A DNA stretch of 64,000 bases from Deltaproteobacteria bacterium (GCA_029261875.1 JAJDAL010000039.1:62001-126000); one strand, 5' to 3'; counted from the first letter of the stretch, positions 33,900 to 43,689 are shown. Made by a program: numbers and translations. The notes: generated from the letters alone by a model not told the origin.

Positions 33900-36800
33900 C
33901 TAGGTGAGCCCGCGCTTCGCTTCGAGCTCTTTGTGGGCCCGGAACGATTCCATCTGCTCATCCGTCAACAGCGCGGTCGCAACCTTGGGCCGCATGACCG
34001 AGTAGAAGGTCGGAACCACCGTGATGGCGCCCAACATGTTGATCACCATCAAGATCGCGAGCAGCTGTGCCATCTCCGCTTGGAAGCGAAGGCTCGAGAA
34101 TCCCCACAGCACGATTCCACCCACGATGGTGGTTGCGGTGAAGGTCACCGCCATGCCGGTGGTGCGGATCGCGCGCCGGATGGCTTCGTCGATATCCTCG
34201 GTGTCGATCACTTCCTGGCGTATGCGGTCCACGATGTAGATCGCGTAATCGACGCCGATCCCCACACCCACCGACTGCACCGGCAGGGTGTTGATGTTCA
34301 GGCCGAGGCCGCGGATGGCCATGTAGGCCAGGGACATCATGGTTGCGGTCGCGATCTGCAGCAAGATGATGAATCCACTGGGGATCGATTGGTAGGTGAC
34401 CGAGTGGAGTACGAAGATGACGAGGAAGATCAGCGAGATGTTGGCCACGTGGCTGCGTTCGACTTCGTCGTTGACGGCGGCGAGAATTCCCATGATGCCA
34501 CCGGCCATGACGAACTGAACACCGCGGGTCCAGGACTTCGTTTGCTGATACTCGGGTACCGAATCCACCGCACGCAGGTCCTGAACGATCAGGTTTGTGG
34601 TGCCGACTTCGATGGCGCGGATGCCGAGTTCTTTGTTCTCGTACCACTGGCTGATATCCGACTGTTCCCAATCGGCCAGCGATTCGGGCCAGGGGAAGAA
34701 CTCGTCCTCGGCCCATCCATCTCGGGTTTCTTCGAAATCGAAGATGGCCTTCTCCTGGAATTCGTCGATCCACTGGGGCAGCCCTTCGTCGCTGGCCAGA
34801 TAGACGGGCTGTTGCGTGTAACTGCCGTCTGCCTGGCGGACCCGGACATGAAGGCTGTGGTTCCGCGACGGCAGCAGAGGGCCGAGCATGTAGTAAAAGG
34901 TGTCGATCAACTTGTCCCCGTTGAAGAAACCGGCGTCCGGCTCCGCCTTGTCCATGTCGAGCGTAATGAACACTTCTCCGATGGGGTGACTCTTGATGTA
35001 ATTGTCCGCCGCGTGAACGGCGCGCACGATGGTGTCGCCCTTGTGATCCGGGAAGAAGAACTGGATGTTCGCGTCCTTGCCTTCGTCGGTCATGAAGGGG
35101 CGCAAGAACCCCGGCGGACCGTTCTGCTGCAGCTGGAAGATGATTTGGCGCACCGTGGCCTGGTCGTTCGGTACGAATTGCCACTTGGGATCGCCGTAGT
35201 GATTCATCTGCCAGGAACCGCGGATCAGGGGGACCAACGAAACCGACGCGCCGAGGTCGCTGTGGCCCCGCATGAAGCGTTCGAATTCTTCCATGCGGCG
35301 CACGGGCTCGGCGTCGCCGCTGGCGTTCGGTCGATCGCCGTTGGTGTAGACCACCATGGCGTCGACGCCGCCGAAGCGTTCCGCGATCTGTGCGGTGGCG
35401 AGGTTGAATTCGTGGTCGGGCCAGAGGAGCGGGGAGCCCGGGCTCGCCTCGCCGATCTTCGAGTGGAAGACCGCGATGTAGGTCGAACTCACGAACAGAA
35501 TCACCGTTACGGAGGCAATCACGTACTTCCATTTCGGGTGCGTGGTTGCGTTGCCGACGAAACGCGTAAAGTCGACCATGAACTTCGGTAAGAAGTGTTC
35601 ATGGTCGTGGGGCGCTGGCAGATAACAGATCATGACCGGGTGGAGGATCTCCACCGTGATCAGAATCGAAGCCACCCAGAAGGCGCCGAAGATCGCGAGG
35701 TCGCGCATCTGCGGGATGGTGGTGACGAGAATCACGAGCAAGCCGGCGACGTCGGTCACGATGCCCAAGGTGCCGGGGATGATCAGCTCGCCCATGGCGA
35801 TGGTCGCCGCTTCGATCTTGGCCGCCGTCGGGTCTCCCATTTGGGGCAGCAAGATTTCGTAATCTTCGAAGAAGCGTTCGGCCATCTGCACCGTGTGCGA
35901 GACCGCACGCGCGGTGATGATCATGGGGATCACGAGCACCAGAGGATCGAACGTGATCCCCATCCAGCCCGTAAAGCCGGTCCCCCAGATCACCGTCGCA
36001 ATCGCGGCGATGAATGGGATCAAGACGCCGTGTAGGCGCCGGAAGTACCCGAGCAGCAAACCGAAGATCATGATCACCGTGAGGACCACGAAGAGTCCGA
36101 TCTCGAAGGCGTGCTTCAGAATCCAACCGACGTGGACCGGCTCGCCCGCCACGAAGATGTCGTGGTTCTCGTCTTCTTCATCGGCCTTGATCTGCTGGAT
36201 GTGGTCGAAAACGGCCTGATAGACCTCGCGACTACTCAGGCGGTCCGTGACGAAACCCGCGGTGATGAGCGCCGCTTTCTCGTCGCGTGCGACCAAGCGC
36301 CCGAAGATGTAGGGCGGGTTCTGACGCACGATCGCCCGAATGGCTTCCGCTTCCTCGTGGTTTTCGGGCACTTCCTTCATCAGGATGTCGGAGGTGATGT
36401 CGCCGTTGGGCTCGACCTGAATCACCCGTGTGCTGCGGTGGGCGACCGAACGGATCTGATCGTGGTTTACCGGGTAGGGGGGGAAACGCCGGTTGAGTTC
36501 GCTGTTGATCTGCGCGTAGCTGAGCTCGCCCGCGTCTTCGAGTTTCTCGCGCAGGGCTTCGCGTTCGTCGGTGAAGCTCTCGTACCCGAGCCCGTCGAGC
36601 TTCTGCGTAATGGTCCGGATCTTCGCCAGGGTTGCGGGGTTGAAGATGTTCCCATCTTTGACCGCTACCGCGATGGCGACCAGGGACGAACTCCCGAATT
36701 CCTTCGCGAACTTGTCCTGGGCGTGAATGAACGGATGATCCGGCCACAGAGAGCGCGGTTCGGTGTCGACGCGGACGACCGGCCCCGGAAGAGGGGCGCC

Positions 36801-36962
36801 CAAGCCCGTCGAGATCGCGTTAACTGTGGGGTAGAAGAAAAACGCGGTAGAGAGCACCAACATGCACGCGATCGGAAAACGATTGCGCACCACAAGGCGC
36901 GCAAACGCAATCGTCTTGGTCTCTCTGGCGTGGCTTTCAAATTCGCTGCCCGATTCCGACAT
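33900..36962 (-). CDS. RND superfamily (MMPL-like) exporter
   Basis: 1020 residues. Layout: an N-terminal helix (RFPIACMLVLSTAFFFYPTV), a periplasmic loop of about 200 residues, a block of five or six helices (ending near 480), a second helix and large loop, then a second block of helices to about 1000. This is the two-fold MMPL/RND plan. Motifs such as VGVGIGVDYAIYIVDRIRQE and TTGMAVTFTATTIVGGIVLW are typical. Members with this layout export lipids, hopanoids or sterol-like molecules across the inner membrane. No membrane-fusion or outer-membrane partner is encoded nearby, so it likely works alone. The cargo is unknown. Confidence 0.88.
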   Translation of the reverse strand: MSESGSEFESHARETKTIAFARLVVRNRFPIACMLVLSTAFFFYPTVNAISTGLGAPLPGPVVRVDTEPRSLWPDHPFIHAQDKFAKEFGSSSLVAIAVAVKDGNIFNPATLAKIRTITQKLDGLGYESFTDEREALREKLEDAGELSYAQINSELNRRFPPYPVNHDQIRSVAHRSTRVIQVEPNGDITSDILMKEVPENHEEAEAIRAIVRQNPPYIFGRLVARDEKAALITAGFVTDRLSSREVYQAVFDHIQQIKADEEDENHDIFVAGEPVHVGWILKHAFEIGLFVVLTVIMIFGLLLGYFRRLHGVLIPFIAAIATVIWGTGFTGWMGITFDPLVLVIPMIITARAVSHTVQMAERFFEDYEILLPQMGDPTAAKIEAATIAMGELIIPGTLGIVTDVAGLLVILVTTIPQMRDLAIFGAFWVASILITVEILHPVMICYLPAPHDHEHFLPKFMVDFTRFVGNATTHPKWKYVIASVTVILFVSSTYIAVFHSKIGEASPGSPLLWPDHEFNLATAQIAERFGGVDAMVVYTNGDRPNASGDAEPVRRMEEFERFMRGHSDLGASVSLVPLIRGSWQMNHYGDPKWQFVPNDQATVRQIIFQLQQNGPPGFLRPFMTDEGKDANIQFFFPDHKGDTIVRAVHAADNYIKSHPIGEVFITLDMDKAEPDAGFFNGDKLIDTFYYMLGPLLPSRNHSLHVRVRQADGSYTQQPVYLASDEGLPQWIDEFQEKAIFDFEETRDGWAEDEFFPWPESLADWEQSDISQWYENKELGIRAIEVGTTNLIVQDLRAVDSVPEYQQTKSWTRGVQFVMAGGIMGILAAVNDEVERSHVANISLIFLVIFVLHSVTYQSIPSGFIILLQIATATMMSLAYMAIRGLGLNINTLPVQSVGVGIGVDYAIYIVDRIRQEVIDTEDIDEAIRRAIRTTGMAVTFTATTIVGGIVLWGFSSLRFQAEMAQLLAILMVINMLGAITVVPTFYSVMRPKVATALLTDEQMESFRAHKELEAKRGLT

Positions 36963-37041
36963 GCATCCCTCATTGACGAACGGCTAAGTTGATTCGATTG
37001 CTGTGGAGGCCGCTCTAGTGAGGGGACACCGATCCCCCCCA

Positions 37042-37068
37042 CACGGATCCGCAATTTCCTGATCCGTG
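37042..37068. promoter_or_regulatory. 8-bp inverted repeat, possible operator
   Basis: CACGGATC (37042-37049) and GATCCGTG (37061-37068) are perfect inverted copies with an 11-nt AT-rich centre, so their centres are 19 bp apart. The site lies 80 nt upstream of the RND exporter start and 129 nt before the dehydrogenase start. It is a plausible operator for a dimeric regulator such as a TetR type; no such regulator is encoded in the window. Confidence 0.4.
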
Positions 37069-37196
37069 CCTCCCCCAGAACCTTCCCGAACCAGCAAGCC
37101 TATTTCCGATGGCCCCCCCGGGTCAACCCTTGTGGACCCTCGTTTGAGACAGAATTTGCCTGCCCGGAAATCCCCATCCGTGCTAGAGCCCAGGCC

Positions 37197-38174
37197 ATGG
37201 CCAGACTCCCCCGCGTTTTCATCAGCCGTGAACTCCCGGGCGACGCCCTGACGGGAATCCAGGGGCGAGTCGAGTTGGACCTCTGGGCGGGGGCAGAGCC
37301 GCCCTCCAATCGGGAGCTGGCAGCGCGTTTCAAAGACGCAAACGGCGTTTTATGTTTGCTCACCGATGCGATAGACGCGCTCTTGCTCGATTCGGCGCAG
37401 GATTTGCGGGTGATCTCCAGCTGCTCCGTCGGCGTGGACCACATCGATGTGGTGGCCGCTACCGCGCGCGGGATTCCCGTTGGACACACCCCCGGGGTAT
37501 TGACCGAGACCACGGCGGACCTCGCCTTCGCCCTGCTCCTGGCCGCCGCCCGGCGGGTGGCGGAGGGCGACCGCTACATCCGCAAGGGAGATTGGAGGCC
37601 CGAGCGGGTTTGGGCGCCCGATATGTTTCTTGGGCGGGATCTCCACGGAGCCAGCCTTGGAATCGTGGGTTTTGGCGCCATTGGCCGCGCCGTGGCGAGG
37701 CGCGCTCGCGGCTTCGGCATGCGGGTGCGGGTTTGGTCACGAACCCGGGACCCCGAGGCTTCGGTGGAGTGGGGGAGTCTCGACGAGGTGCTCTCCCAAT
37801 CCGATTTTCTGTCCATTCACGTTGCGCTGAGCGATGAGACGCGCGGGCTGATCGACCGTCGAGCCCTGAGCCTCGTGCGTCCGGACGCCGTCCTGGTCAA
37901 CACGGCGCGCGGGGGGATCGTGGATGAAGCCGCATTGGCGGACGCCCTGGCCGAAGGACGCTTGGCCGGCGCCGGTCTCGACGTGTTCGAAACGGAACCC
38001 ATCGCACGCGATAGCCCGCTGCTGGGACTCGAAAACGTCGTCCTCACCCCCCACGTGGGCAGTGCGAGCGTTGCAACGCGATCGCGAATGGCTGCCCTCG
38101 CCGTCGACAACCTGCTCGCCGGACTCGAGGGGCGACGCCTGCCCCACTGCGCCAACCCGGAAGTCTATTCCTGA
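37197..38174 (+). CDS. D-isomer-specific 2-hydroxyacid dehydrogenase (glyoxylate reductase-like)
   Basis: 325 residues. Rossmann NAD(P)-binding motif GIVGFGAIGRAVARRARGFG lies near residue 160. The catalytic triad of the family is seen: Arg in VNTARGGIVDE, Glu in LDVFETEP, and His in LTPHVGSAS. It should reduce a 2-oxoacid such as glyoxylate or hydroxypyruvate, or oxidise the reverse. The substrate is not decided by sequence. The ATG at 37197 is supported by a normal N-terminus (RVFISRELPGDAL). Its end overlaps the converging NYN gene by 10 nt. Confidence 0.9.
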   Translation: MARLPRVFISRELPGDALTGIQGRVELDLWAGAEPPSNRELAARFKDANGVLCLLTDAIDALLLDSAQDLRVISSCSVGVDHIDVVAATARGIPVGHTPGVLTETTADLAFALLLAAARRVAEGDRYIRKGDWRPERVWAPDMFLGRDLHGASLGIVGFGAIGRAVARRARGFGMRVRVWSRTRDPEASVEWGSLDEVLSQSDFLSIHVALSDETRGLIDRRALSLVRPDAVLVNTARGGIVDEAALADALAEGRLAGAGLDVFETEPIARDSPLLGLENVVLTPHVGSASVATRSRMAALAVDNLLAGLEGRRLPHCANPEVYS

Positions 38175-38566
38175 TTGAGCCGTGGCCCGCAGCGCGCCAA
38201 GAACTCTTTCGGGGATACGACCCGGGCGCCCCGGTGTCGGGCGCGGTCCGCCACTTTCCGGTCGGCGGTAACCACCGTGACTTCTTCTGGAACGGCTGCG
38301 GCCTTGACGGCCGCCACCAACCACGCGTCGGCGGATTCCGCGAAAATCGTGCGGGTGCGACCTTCGCCTTGGTCTTTCTCGTCTTTGCCGTCGAACACGA
38401 TCCAAAGCTCGGCGTCCGTCGCGTCGAAGTGACGCACGACATCGAGCAGTTTCTGCCGGGCGGGGGCCGACCACCAATCGCCCCGGTTCTTCCCGTGCAA
38501 CACGCCTGTGTGTAGGACGTTGTATCCGTCGATCAACCATCGGCGATTTTCTTGGGTTTGGTGCAT
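38165..38566 (-). CDS. NYN-domain (YacP-like) RNA endonuclease
   Basis: About 133 residues from ATG 38566. The PIN-like NYN fold shows WLIDGYNVLH at the start, LWIVFDGKDE in the middle and VTVVTADRKVADRAR with three acidic residues for metal binding. Relatives (YacP/Rae1) cut mRNA, some on the ribosome. The frame is also open upstream to a GTG at 38695; that would add 43 residues with a membrane helix (VVESAVVVASFLAIALIL), so a membrane-anchored form is possible. The compact start is chosen because the family normally begins close to the IDGYN motif. Confidence 0.82.
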   Translation of the reverse strand: MHQTQENRRWLIDGYNVLHTGVLHGKNRGDWWSAPARQKLLDVVRHFDATDAELWIVFDGKDEKDQGEGRTRTIFAESADAWLVAAVKAAAVPEEVTVVTADRKVADRARHRGARVVSPKEFLARCGPRLNQE

Positions 38567-38788
38567 GGCTCCCCGGGCTTCCCAGGCCGCAAGAATAAGC
38601 GCAATCGCGAGAAAGCTCGCCACCACCACCGCGGATTCCACGACCCCTCGGGTGAAGGAACTCGAAAACGGACTCGAAACACGTCGTACGGACACGGGAC
38701 ACCTCCTGACCCGAATCCTCGTGGGGCGGCGTGACAGGAGCGGTCACAGGGCTTGCGCAATTTCGAGGCCTCCACTACCTCGGGCACT

Positions 38789-39676
38789 GTGAGCGACGTG
38801 AAATCCCATCGCGAGCCGATCGTTTCGCTGGGGCTGGTGCAGATGCGCTGTGGGGAAGACCCCGCCGACAACCTGGCCTGCGCCCTCGCGCGCACGGAGG
38901 AAGCAGCGCTCGCGGGTGCGAAGATCGTGTGCCTCCAGGAACTGTTTCGCTCGCAATATTTTTGCCAGTCCGAAGACCCGGAACGATTCGCCCTGGCGGA
39001 ATCGATTCCGGGTCCGAGTACGGAGGCCTTCGCGAAGCTCGCGGCGGCGCGCGACATCTGCATCTTGGTACCGGTATTCGAGCGACGCGCGGCGGGCCTG
39101 TACCACAATAGTGTGGTGGCGATCGCCGGCGGCGGTTCCATTCTCGGTCGCTACCGCAAACTCCACATCCCCGACGACCCGCTCTATTACGAGAAGTTCT
39201 ACTTCACGCCCGGCGATCTCGGCGTGCCGTGCTTCGAGACGCCGGCCGCGCGGGTGGGGGCTTTGATCTGTTGGGATCAATGGTTTCCCGAAGCGGCGCG
39301 CCTGGCCGCCCTGGGGGGTGCCGAGATCCTCTGTTACCCGACGGCCATCGGCTGGCAGTTCGACGAAAGTGAAGCAACCGACCGGGCCCAGCACGATGCA
39401 TGGGAGGTGGCCCAGCGCGCCCACGCCATTGCGAACGGGATCTTTGTCGCCGCCGTCAACCGGGTCGGACAAGAGGGAGACATCCGTTTCTGGGGCCAGT
39501 CCTTCGTCGCGGACCCCTTCGGTCGGGTGCTCGCGCGCGCATCCGCCGAGGAAGAGGAGACGCTGGTCGTCGAGTGCGACCTGCGGGAAATCGAAAACGT
39601 GCGGCGCAACTGGCCGTTTCTGCGCGACCGCCGCATCGACAGTTACGCGGACCTGACGCGACGCTTTCGCGATTGA
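38789..39676 (+). CDS. aguB: N-carbamoylputrescine amidase
   Basis: About 295 residues of the carbon-nitrogen hydrolase (nitrilase) superfamily. The catalytic triad is present: Glu51 in LQELFRSQYFC, Lys124 in RYRKLHIPDDP and Cys161 in LICWDQWFPEAAR. The motif FRSQYFC with CWDQWFPE is characteristic of AguB, which splits N-carbamoylputrescine into putrescine, CO2 and ammonia. A GTG at 38789 is chosen; a TTG at 38753 would add 12 non-conserved residues. The downstream aguA start overlaps the stop (TTGA), so both are co-translated. Confidence 0.93.
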   Translation: MSDVKSHREPIVSLGLVQMRCGEDPADNLACALARTEEAALAGAKIVCLQELFRSQYFCQSEDPERFALAESIPGPSTEAFAKLAAARDICILVPVFERRAAGLYHNSVVAIAGGGSILGRYRKLHIPDDPLYYEKFYFTPGDLGVPCFETPAARVGALICWDQWFPEAARLAALGGAEILCYPTAIGWQFDESEATDRAQHDAWEVAQRAHAIANGIFVAAVNRVGQEGDIRFWGQSFVADPFGRVLARASAEEEETLVVECDLREIENVRRNWPFLRDRRIDSYADLTRRFRD

Positions 39677-40737
39677 GCGCCCGAGCGCACCCGTCGGACC
39701 TGGGCTTTCGTTGGCCCGCGGAATGGGAGCCCCATTCCGCCACCTGGCTCTCCTGGCCCCACAACCCCGAGACTTGGCCGGGTTGTCTCGATGGAGCGCG
39801 CCGCGCGTTTGCGGAAATCGTGCGCGCACTCCAGGGGCGCGAGGATGTCCACATCAACGTCGCGGACGATGCCCACCAGGAGCGGGCACGCGACGACCTC
39901 CGCAATGCCGGAGTCGATCCGGAACAGGGGATTCATTTCTTCTTGATCCCGACCGACGACGCCTGGGCGAGAGACCACGCGCCGATTTTCCTCACGCGGG
40001 AAGATCCCGAGAATCCCGAATTGGCGCTGTTGGATTTCGGCTTCAACGCCTGGGGGGGCAAGTATCCGCCCTGGGATCGCGACGACGCCGTGCCGCGCGC
40101 GATCGCGGCTGCCATGGGGGTGAAGCGCTTCACACCGGGATTCGTGTTGGAGGGTGGGTCCGTGGATACCGACGGACGCGGCAGCGTACTCACGACCGAA
40201 GCGTGTCTCCTCAACCCAAACCGCGGACCGGGACGAACCCGCGAAGGCATGGAGCGGGAGCTGGCGCTTTGGCTCGGCGCCGAACGGATTTTCTGGCTGC
40301 GCGATGGGATCGAGGGCGATGACACCGATGGGCACATCGACGACATCGCGCGCTTCGTCGAGCCGTCCACGGTGGTGTGTGGCATCGAGGAGGACGACGG
40401 GGATCCGAACGCCGCCATCCTTTCGGAGAACCGGAACCGCTTGCGCGCCATGCGCGACGCACAGGGCAAGCCCCTGACTGTGGCGACATTGCCCATGCCA
40501 CCGCCGCTTTGGCGCGCGGGAGTGCGCTTGCCCGCCAGCTATCTGAATTTCTATCTCGCCAACGGTGTGGCGCTGGTGCCCACCTTCGGTGCAGCGAGCG
40601 ACGCGCCGGCCCTCGCCACCCTGGCCGAGCTGCTTCGGGGCCGCGAAATCGTCCCGATTCGCTGCGAAGACCTGGTGGTGGGACTCGGCGCAATTCATTG
40701 CGTCACCCAGCAAGTACCCGACCCGGAAATGCGCTAA
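39673..40737 (+). CDS. aguA: Agmatine deiminase
   Basis: 354 residues, a typical length for the family. The protein converts agmatine to N-carbamoylputrescine and ammonia. Seen motifs: RWPAEWEPHSATWLSWPHN at the start, TDDAWARDHAPIF, FNAWGGKYPPWDRDD, LEGGSVDTDGRGS, GIEGDDTDGHIDDIARF and catalytic Cys343 in GLGAIHCVTQQ. The TTG start at 39673 overlaps the aguB stop; frames further upstream are not AguA-like. With aguB it makes putrescine from agmatine; an arginine decarboxylase is not in the window. Confidence 0.95.
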   Translation: MSARAHPSDLGFRWPAEWEPHSATWLSWPHNPETWPGCLDGARRAFAEIVRALQGREDVHINVADDAHQERARDDLRNAGVDPEQGIHFFLIPTDDAWARDHAPIFLTREDPENPELALLDFGFNAWGGKYPPWDRDDAVPRAIAAAMGVKRFTPGFVLEGGSVDTDGRGSVLTTEACLLNPNRGPGRTREGMERELALWLGAERIFWLRDGIEGDDTDGHIDDIARFVEPSTVVCGIEEDDGDPNAAILSENRNRLRAMRDAQGKPLTVATLPMPPPLWRAGVRLPASYLNFYLANGVALVPTFGAASDAPALATLAELLRGREIVPIRCEDLVVGLGAIHCVTQQVPDPEMR

Positions 40738-40774
40738 ACCCTTCCCCAGACCTCGCCGTGGGGGTGGAGAACCG

Positions 40775-42493
40775 TTGGTCGACGTCCATAAGCACGACAT
40801 CATCATCGTAGGAGGCGGTGCCGCAGGTCTGCGCGCCGCCATTGCCGCCGTGGAGGCGGATCCGCAGGTCAGCGTGGCGTTGGTCTCCAAGGTCTATCCC
40901 ATGCGCAGCCACACGGTGTCCGCCGAAGGCGGCGCCGCCGCGGTGGCGCGCCCGGACGATTCCCTGGAGATGCACGGGTACGACACCGTCAAAGGGTCCG
41001 ACTTCCTCGGGGACCAGGACGTGATCGAGTACTTCGTGGAAGAGGCGCCCAAGGAACTCACGCGCCTCGAGCATTGGGGTTGTCCCTGGAGCCGCAACGA
41101 CGACGGCAGCGTGGCGACCCGGGCCTTCGGCGGGATGACGACCAAGCGCACCTGGTACGCGAGCGACAAAGTCGGCTTCCACATGCTCCACTCCTTGTTT
41201 CAGCATTCGATGCAGTTCGATCGCATCGTGCGCTACGACGAACGCTTCGTCACCCAGCTGCTGATCGAGGACGACGGAATCAAGGGCGTTTCGGCCCTCG
41301 ACGTCCGCACGGGCAACATCGAAGTCTTTCAAGCGCGCGCGGTCATCCTCGCCACCGGCGGGGGAGGCAAGATCTTCCCCTTCACGACGAACGGCAACAT
41401 CAAGACCGGCGACGGTATGGCGCTCGCGTACCGCAACGGTGTGCCGCTCAAGGACATGGAATTCGTTCAGTATCACCCGACGGGACTGCCCGGCACCGGG
41501 ATCTTGATCACCGAAGCGACCCGCGGCGAAGGCGGTCACCTGATCAATTCCGAAGGCGAGCGCTTCCTGGTCGCCTACGACTATGGGGTCGGGAACAAAG
41601 CCGAACTCGGTCCGCGCGACATGATTTCCCGCGCCATCATCCAGGAGATCGAAGCCGGTCGCGGCCTACCGGGAACCTACGGGGAATACGTTCACTTGGA
41701 TCTTCGCCACCTGGGTGAAGACAAGATCATGAAGCGCCTTCCCTTCGTACGCGAACTCGCCACCACCTATGTGGGCGTCGACCCGGTGACGACGCCGATT
41801 CCGATTCGCCCGGTCGTGCACTACATGATGGGCGGAGTCGATACGGACATCGACGGTCTGACCCGTGTGGGGGGCCTCTTTGCCGCCGGTGAAACCGCGT
41901 GCGTTTCGCTGAATGGCGCCAATCGACTCGGATCCAATTCCTTGACGGAATGTCTCGTGTTCGGCGCGCGCGCCGGTCAACGGGCCGTGGCGCTTTCGAA
42001 GGAAACCAGCGACGGAAACGACGTCGCCTTGCGCAAGCGCGGTTTCGAAGAACAAGAGCGGATCGATACGTTGCGGGGGAAGAAGAAAGGCGGCGAGAAG
42101 CTCTCCCACGTCCGTCGCGAGATGACGACCTCCATGGAACGCGGCTGCGGCGTCTATCGCACTCAGGACACCATGGATGCGACGGTGCAGGAGATCGCCC
42201 AGCTCAAGGGGCGTTTCGCCGATATCGCGCTGCAGGACGACAGCCGTGTTTTCAATACCGAGATCATCGCGGCCCTCGAGCTCGGCAACATGCTCGACGT
42301 TGCGGAAGCCGTGGCCAATTCGGCGGCGTATCGAAAGGAATCGCGCGGTGCGCATACGCGCCGAGACCATCCCACGCGCGACGATCAGAATTATCTGCAC
42401 CACACGTTGGTGCACTTCGATCCCGCCGGCCCCCGCATCGACACATCGCAAGTGCGGCTCGGTCATTGGGAGCCCGAGGAACGCAAGTACTGA
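40775..42493 (+). CDS. frdA: Fumarate reductase/succinate dehydrogenase flavoprotein
   Basis: 572 residues. FAD-binding GGGAAGLRAAIAAVEAD near the N-terminus, the covalent-FAD His in MRSHTVSAEGGAAAV, and active-site blocks GMTTKRTWYASDKVG, HPTGLPGTGILITEATRGEG and GANRLGSNSLTECLVFGARA are all present. It interconverts succinate and fumarate. The start is TTG 40775 with GGAG 5 nt upstream; upstream codons belong to aguA in another frame. Partner genes show it belongs to the FrdABCD type. It overlaps frdB by 1 nt. Confidence 0.95.
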   Translation: MVDVHKHDIIIVGGGAAGLRAAIAAVEADPQVSVALVSKVYPMRSHTVSAEGGAAAVARPDDSLEMHGYDTVKGSDFLGDQDVIEYFVEEAPKELTRLEHWGCPWSRNDDGSVATRAFGGMTTKRTWYASDKVGFHMLHSLFQHSMQFDRIVRYDERFVTQLLIEDDGIKGVSALDVRTGNIEVFQARAVILATGGGGKIFPFTTNGNIKTGDGMALAYRNGVPLKDMEFVQYHPTGLPGTGILITEATRGEGGHLINSEGERFLVAYDYGVGNKAELGPRDMISRAIIQEIEAGRGLPGTYGEYVHLDLRHLGEDKIMKRLPFVRELATTYVGVDPVTTPIPIRPVVHYMMGGVDTDIDGLTRVGGLFAAGETACVSLNGANRLGSNSLTECLVFGARAGQRAVALSKETSDGNDVALRKRGFEEQERIDTLRGKKKGGEKLSHVRREMTTSMERGCGVYRTQDTMDATVQEIAQLKGRFADIALQDDSRVFNTEIIAALELGNMLDVAEAVANSAAYRKESRGAHTRRDHPTRDDQNYLHHTLVHFDPAGPRIDTSQVRLGHWEPEERKY

Positions 42494-43239
42494 TGAGCAG
42501 TGAGGTGAAGAAGACCTTCGTCGTGACGCGCTTCGACCCGGATCGGGACGAAGAGCCGCGAACGGATCGCTACGAGGTTCCCGTCCAACCGGATTGGAAA
42601 GTTCTCGACGCCCTGAACTACATCAAAGACGAAATCGACAGCACCCTCGCGCATCGCTGGTCGTGTCGCATGGCGGTGTGTGGAAGTTGCGGCATGCAGG
42701 TCGACGGGAAGCCCAAGCTGACGTGCAAGGATTCCCTCGCCAACTACGGCGACACCGTGACCGTGGAACCGCTTGCGAATTTCCCGGTGGTTCGAGACCT
42801 GGTGGTCGAATTCGAAGGCTTCATGGAGAAATTCAAGAGCGTGAAGCCCTGGATCATTCGCGCCAAGGAGCGCGCGGTGGAAGAGGGAACCCATCGCCAA
42901 TCTCCGGCGGAGCTCGAGGCCTTCAAGCAATTCAGCATGTGCATCAACTGCATGCTCTGTTACTCGGCTTGCCCCGCGGTATCCAATGAGCCCGAATTCG
43001 CCGGCCCGGCCGCCATCGCCCTGGGTCATCGCTACAACCTCGATAGCCGGGACGAAGGCGACTCCGAACGCCTGGCCGCCATGCGGGACGAAGGTTTCGT
43101 CTACGCGTGTTCCTACGCGAACGAGTGCAGTGAAGTCTGTCCGAAGAACGTCGACCCGGCCGCCGCCGTCAACCAATCCAAATTGCTCGCGACCATGGAC
43201 TGGATGAAGGGGTTGGTTCTGCCGCGAGGAGGGAAGTAG
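42493..43239 (+). CDS. frdB: Fumarate reductase/succinate dehydrogenase iron-sulfur protein
   Basis: 248 residues. The N-terminal ferredoxin domain holds the [2Fe-2S] cysteines in CRMAVCGSCGMQVDG and LTCKD. The C-terminal domain holds the [4Fe-4S] and [3Fe-4S] cysteines in CINCMLCYSACP and ECSEVCPKNVDP with an upstream CSYAN. It passes electrons between the flavoprotein and quinone. The ATG at 42493 shares its A with the frdA stop. Length is normal. Confidence 0.96.
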   Translation: MSSEVKKTFVVTRFDPDRDEEPRTDRYEVPVQPDWKVLDALNYIKDEIDSTLAHRWSCRMAVCGSCGMQVDGKPKLTCKDSLANYGDTVTVEPLANFPVVRDLVVEFEGFMEKFKSVKPWIIRAKERAVEEGTHRQSPAELEAFKQFSMCINCMLCYSACPAVSNEPEFAGPAAIALGHRYNLDSRDEGDSERLAAMRDEGFVYACSYANECSEVCPKNVDPAAAVNQSKLLATMDWMKGLVLPRGGK

Positions 43240-43242
43240 AGG

Positions 43243-43689
43243 ATGCGAAATCCCGCACATCCCCACACGCTGCGCCCCAGCTCGGGCACTCGTACGCGAA
43301 CCGCGCCGCCGGCCTTTCCCGGCGATTGGCCGACCGCGAATCCGCGCTACCGCGCGTATCTCTTGTACGGCTTTGCGGGCCTGTTCTTCATCCTCGCCGC
43401 GGGCGTCATGGTGCGCGCGCTCTGGGCTTTGGGCTCGGGGCCCGGCGCTTGGGAAACATTCCTTGAGACGCTTGGACATCCGCTCTACATCGCGTTCCAC
43501 GTGGGTTCCTTCGCGCTCATCGTGTGGTTCGGCTGGCGGACCTTCTTTCAGATGTTCGTGAAGACCCAGCCGCCGATGATCGGCCCGTTTCCGCGGCCGC
43601 CGGTCGCGGTGTTCCCACCGGTCCTGGCGGCGGCGTGGTTGGGCGCGAGTGCGTTGCTCATTGCGGTGCTCTCGGGGGCGATTCTGTGA
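43243..43689 (+). CDS. frdC: Fumarate reductase membrane subunit C
   Basis: 148 residues with three membrane helices (YLLYGFAGLFFILAAGVMVR, LYIAFHVGSFALIVWFGW, VLAAAWLGASALLIAVLSG). The stretch GPGAWETFLETLGHPLY lines up with GPEAWAGFVDFLQNPVI of E. coli FrdC, and MIGPFPRPPV with its MGPEPIIKSL. This makes it FrdC and not the haem b-binding SdhC type. Its N-terminal 30 residues are basic and Pro-rich, longer than usual. It anchors the enzyme and binds quinone with FrdD. Confidence 0.88.
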   Translation: MRNPAHPHTLRPSSGTRTRTAPPAFPGDWPTANPRYRAYLLYGFAGLFFILAAGVMVRALWALGSGPGAWETFLETLGHPLYIAFHVGSFALIVWFGWRTFFQMFVKTQPPMIGPFPRPPVAVFPPVLAAAWLGASALLIAVLSGAIL

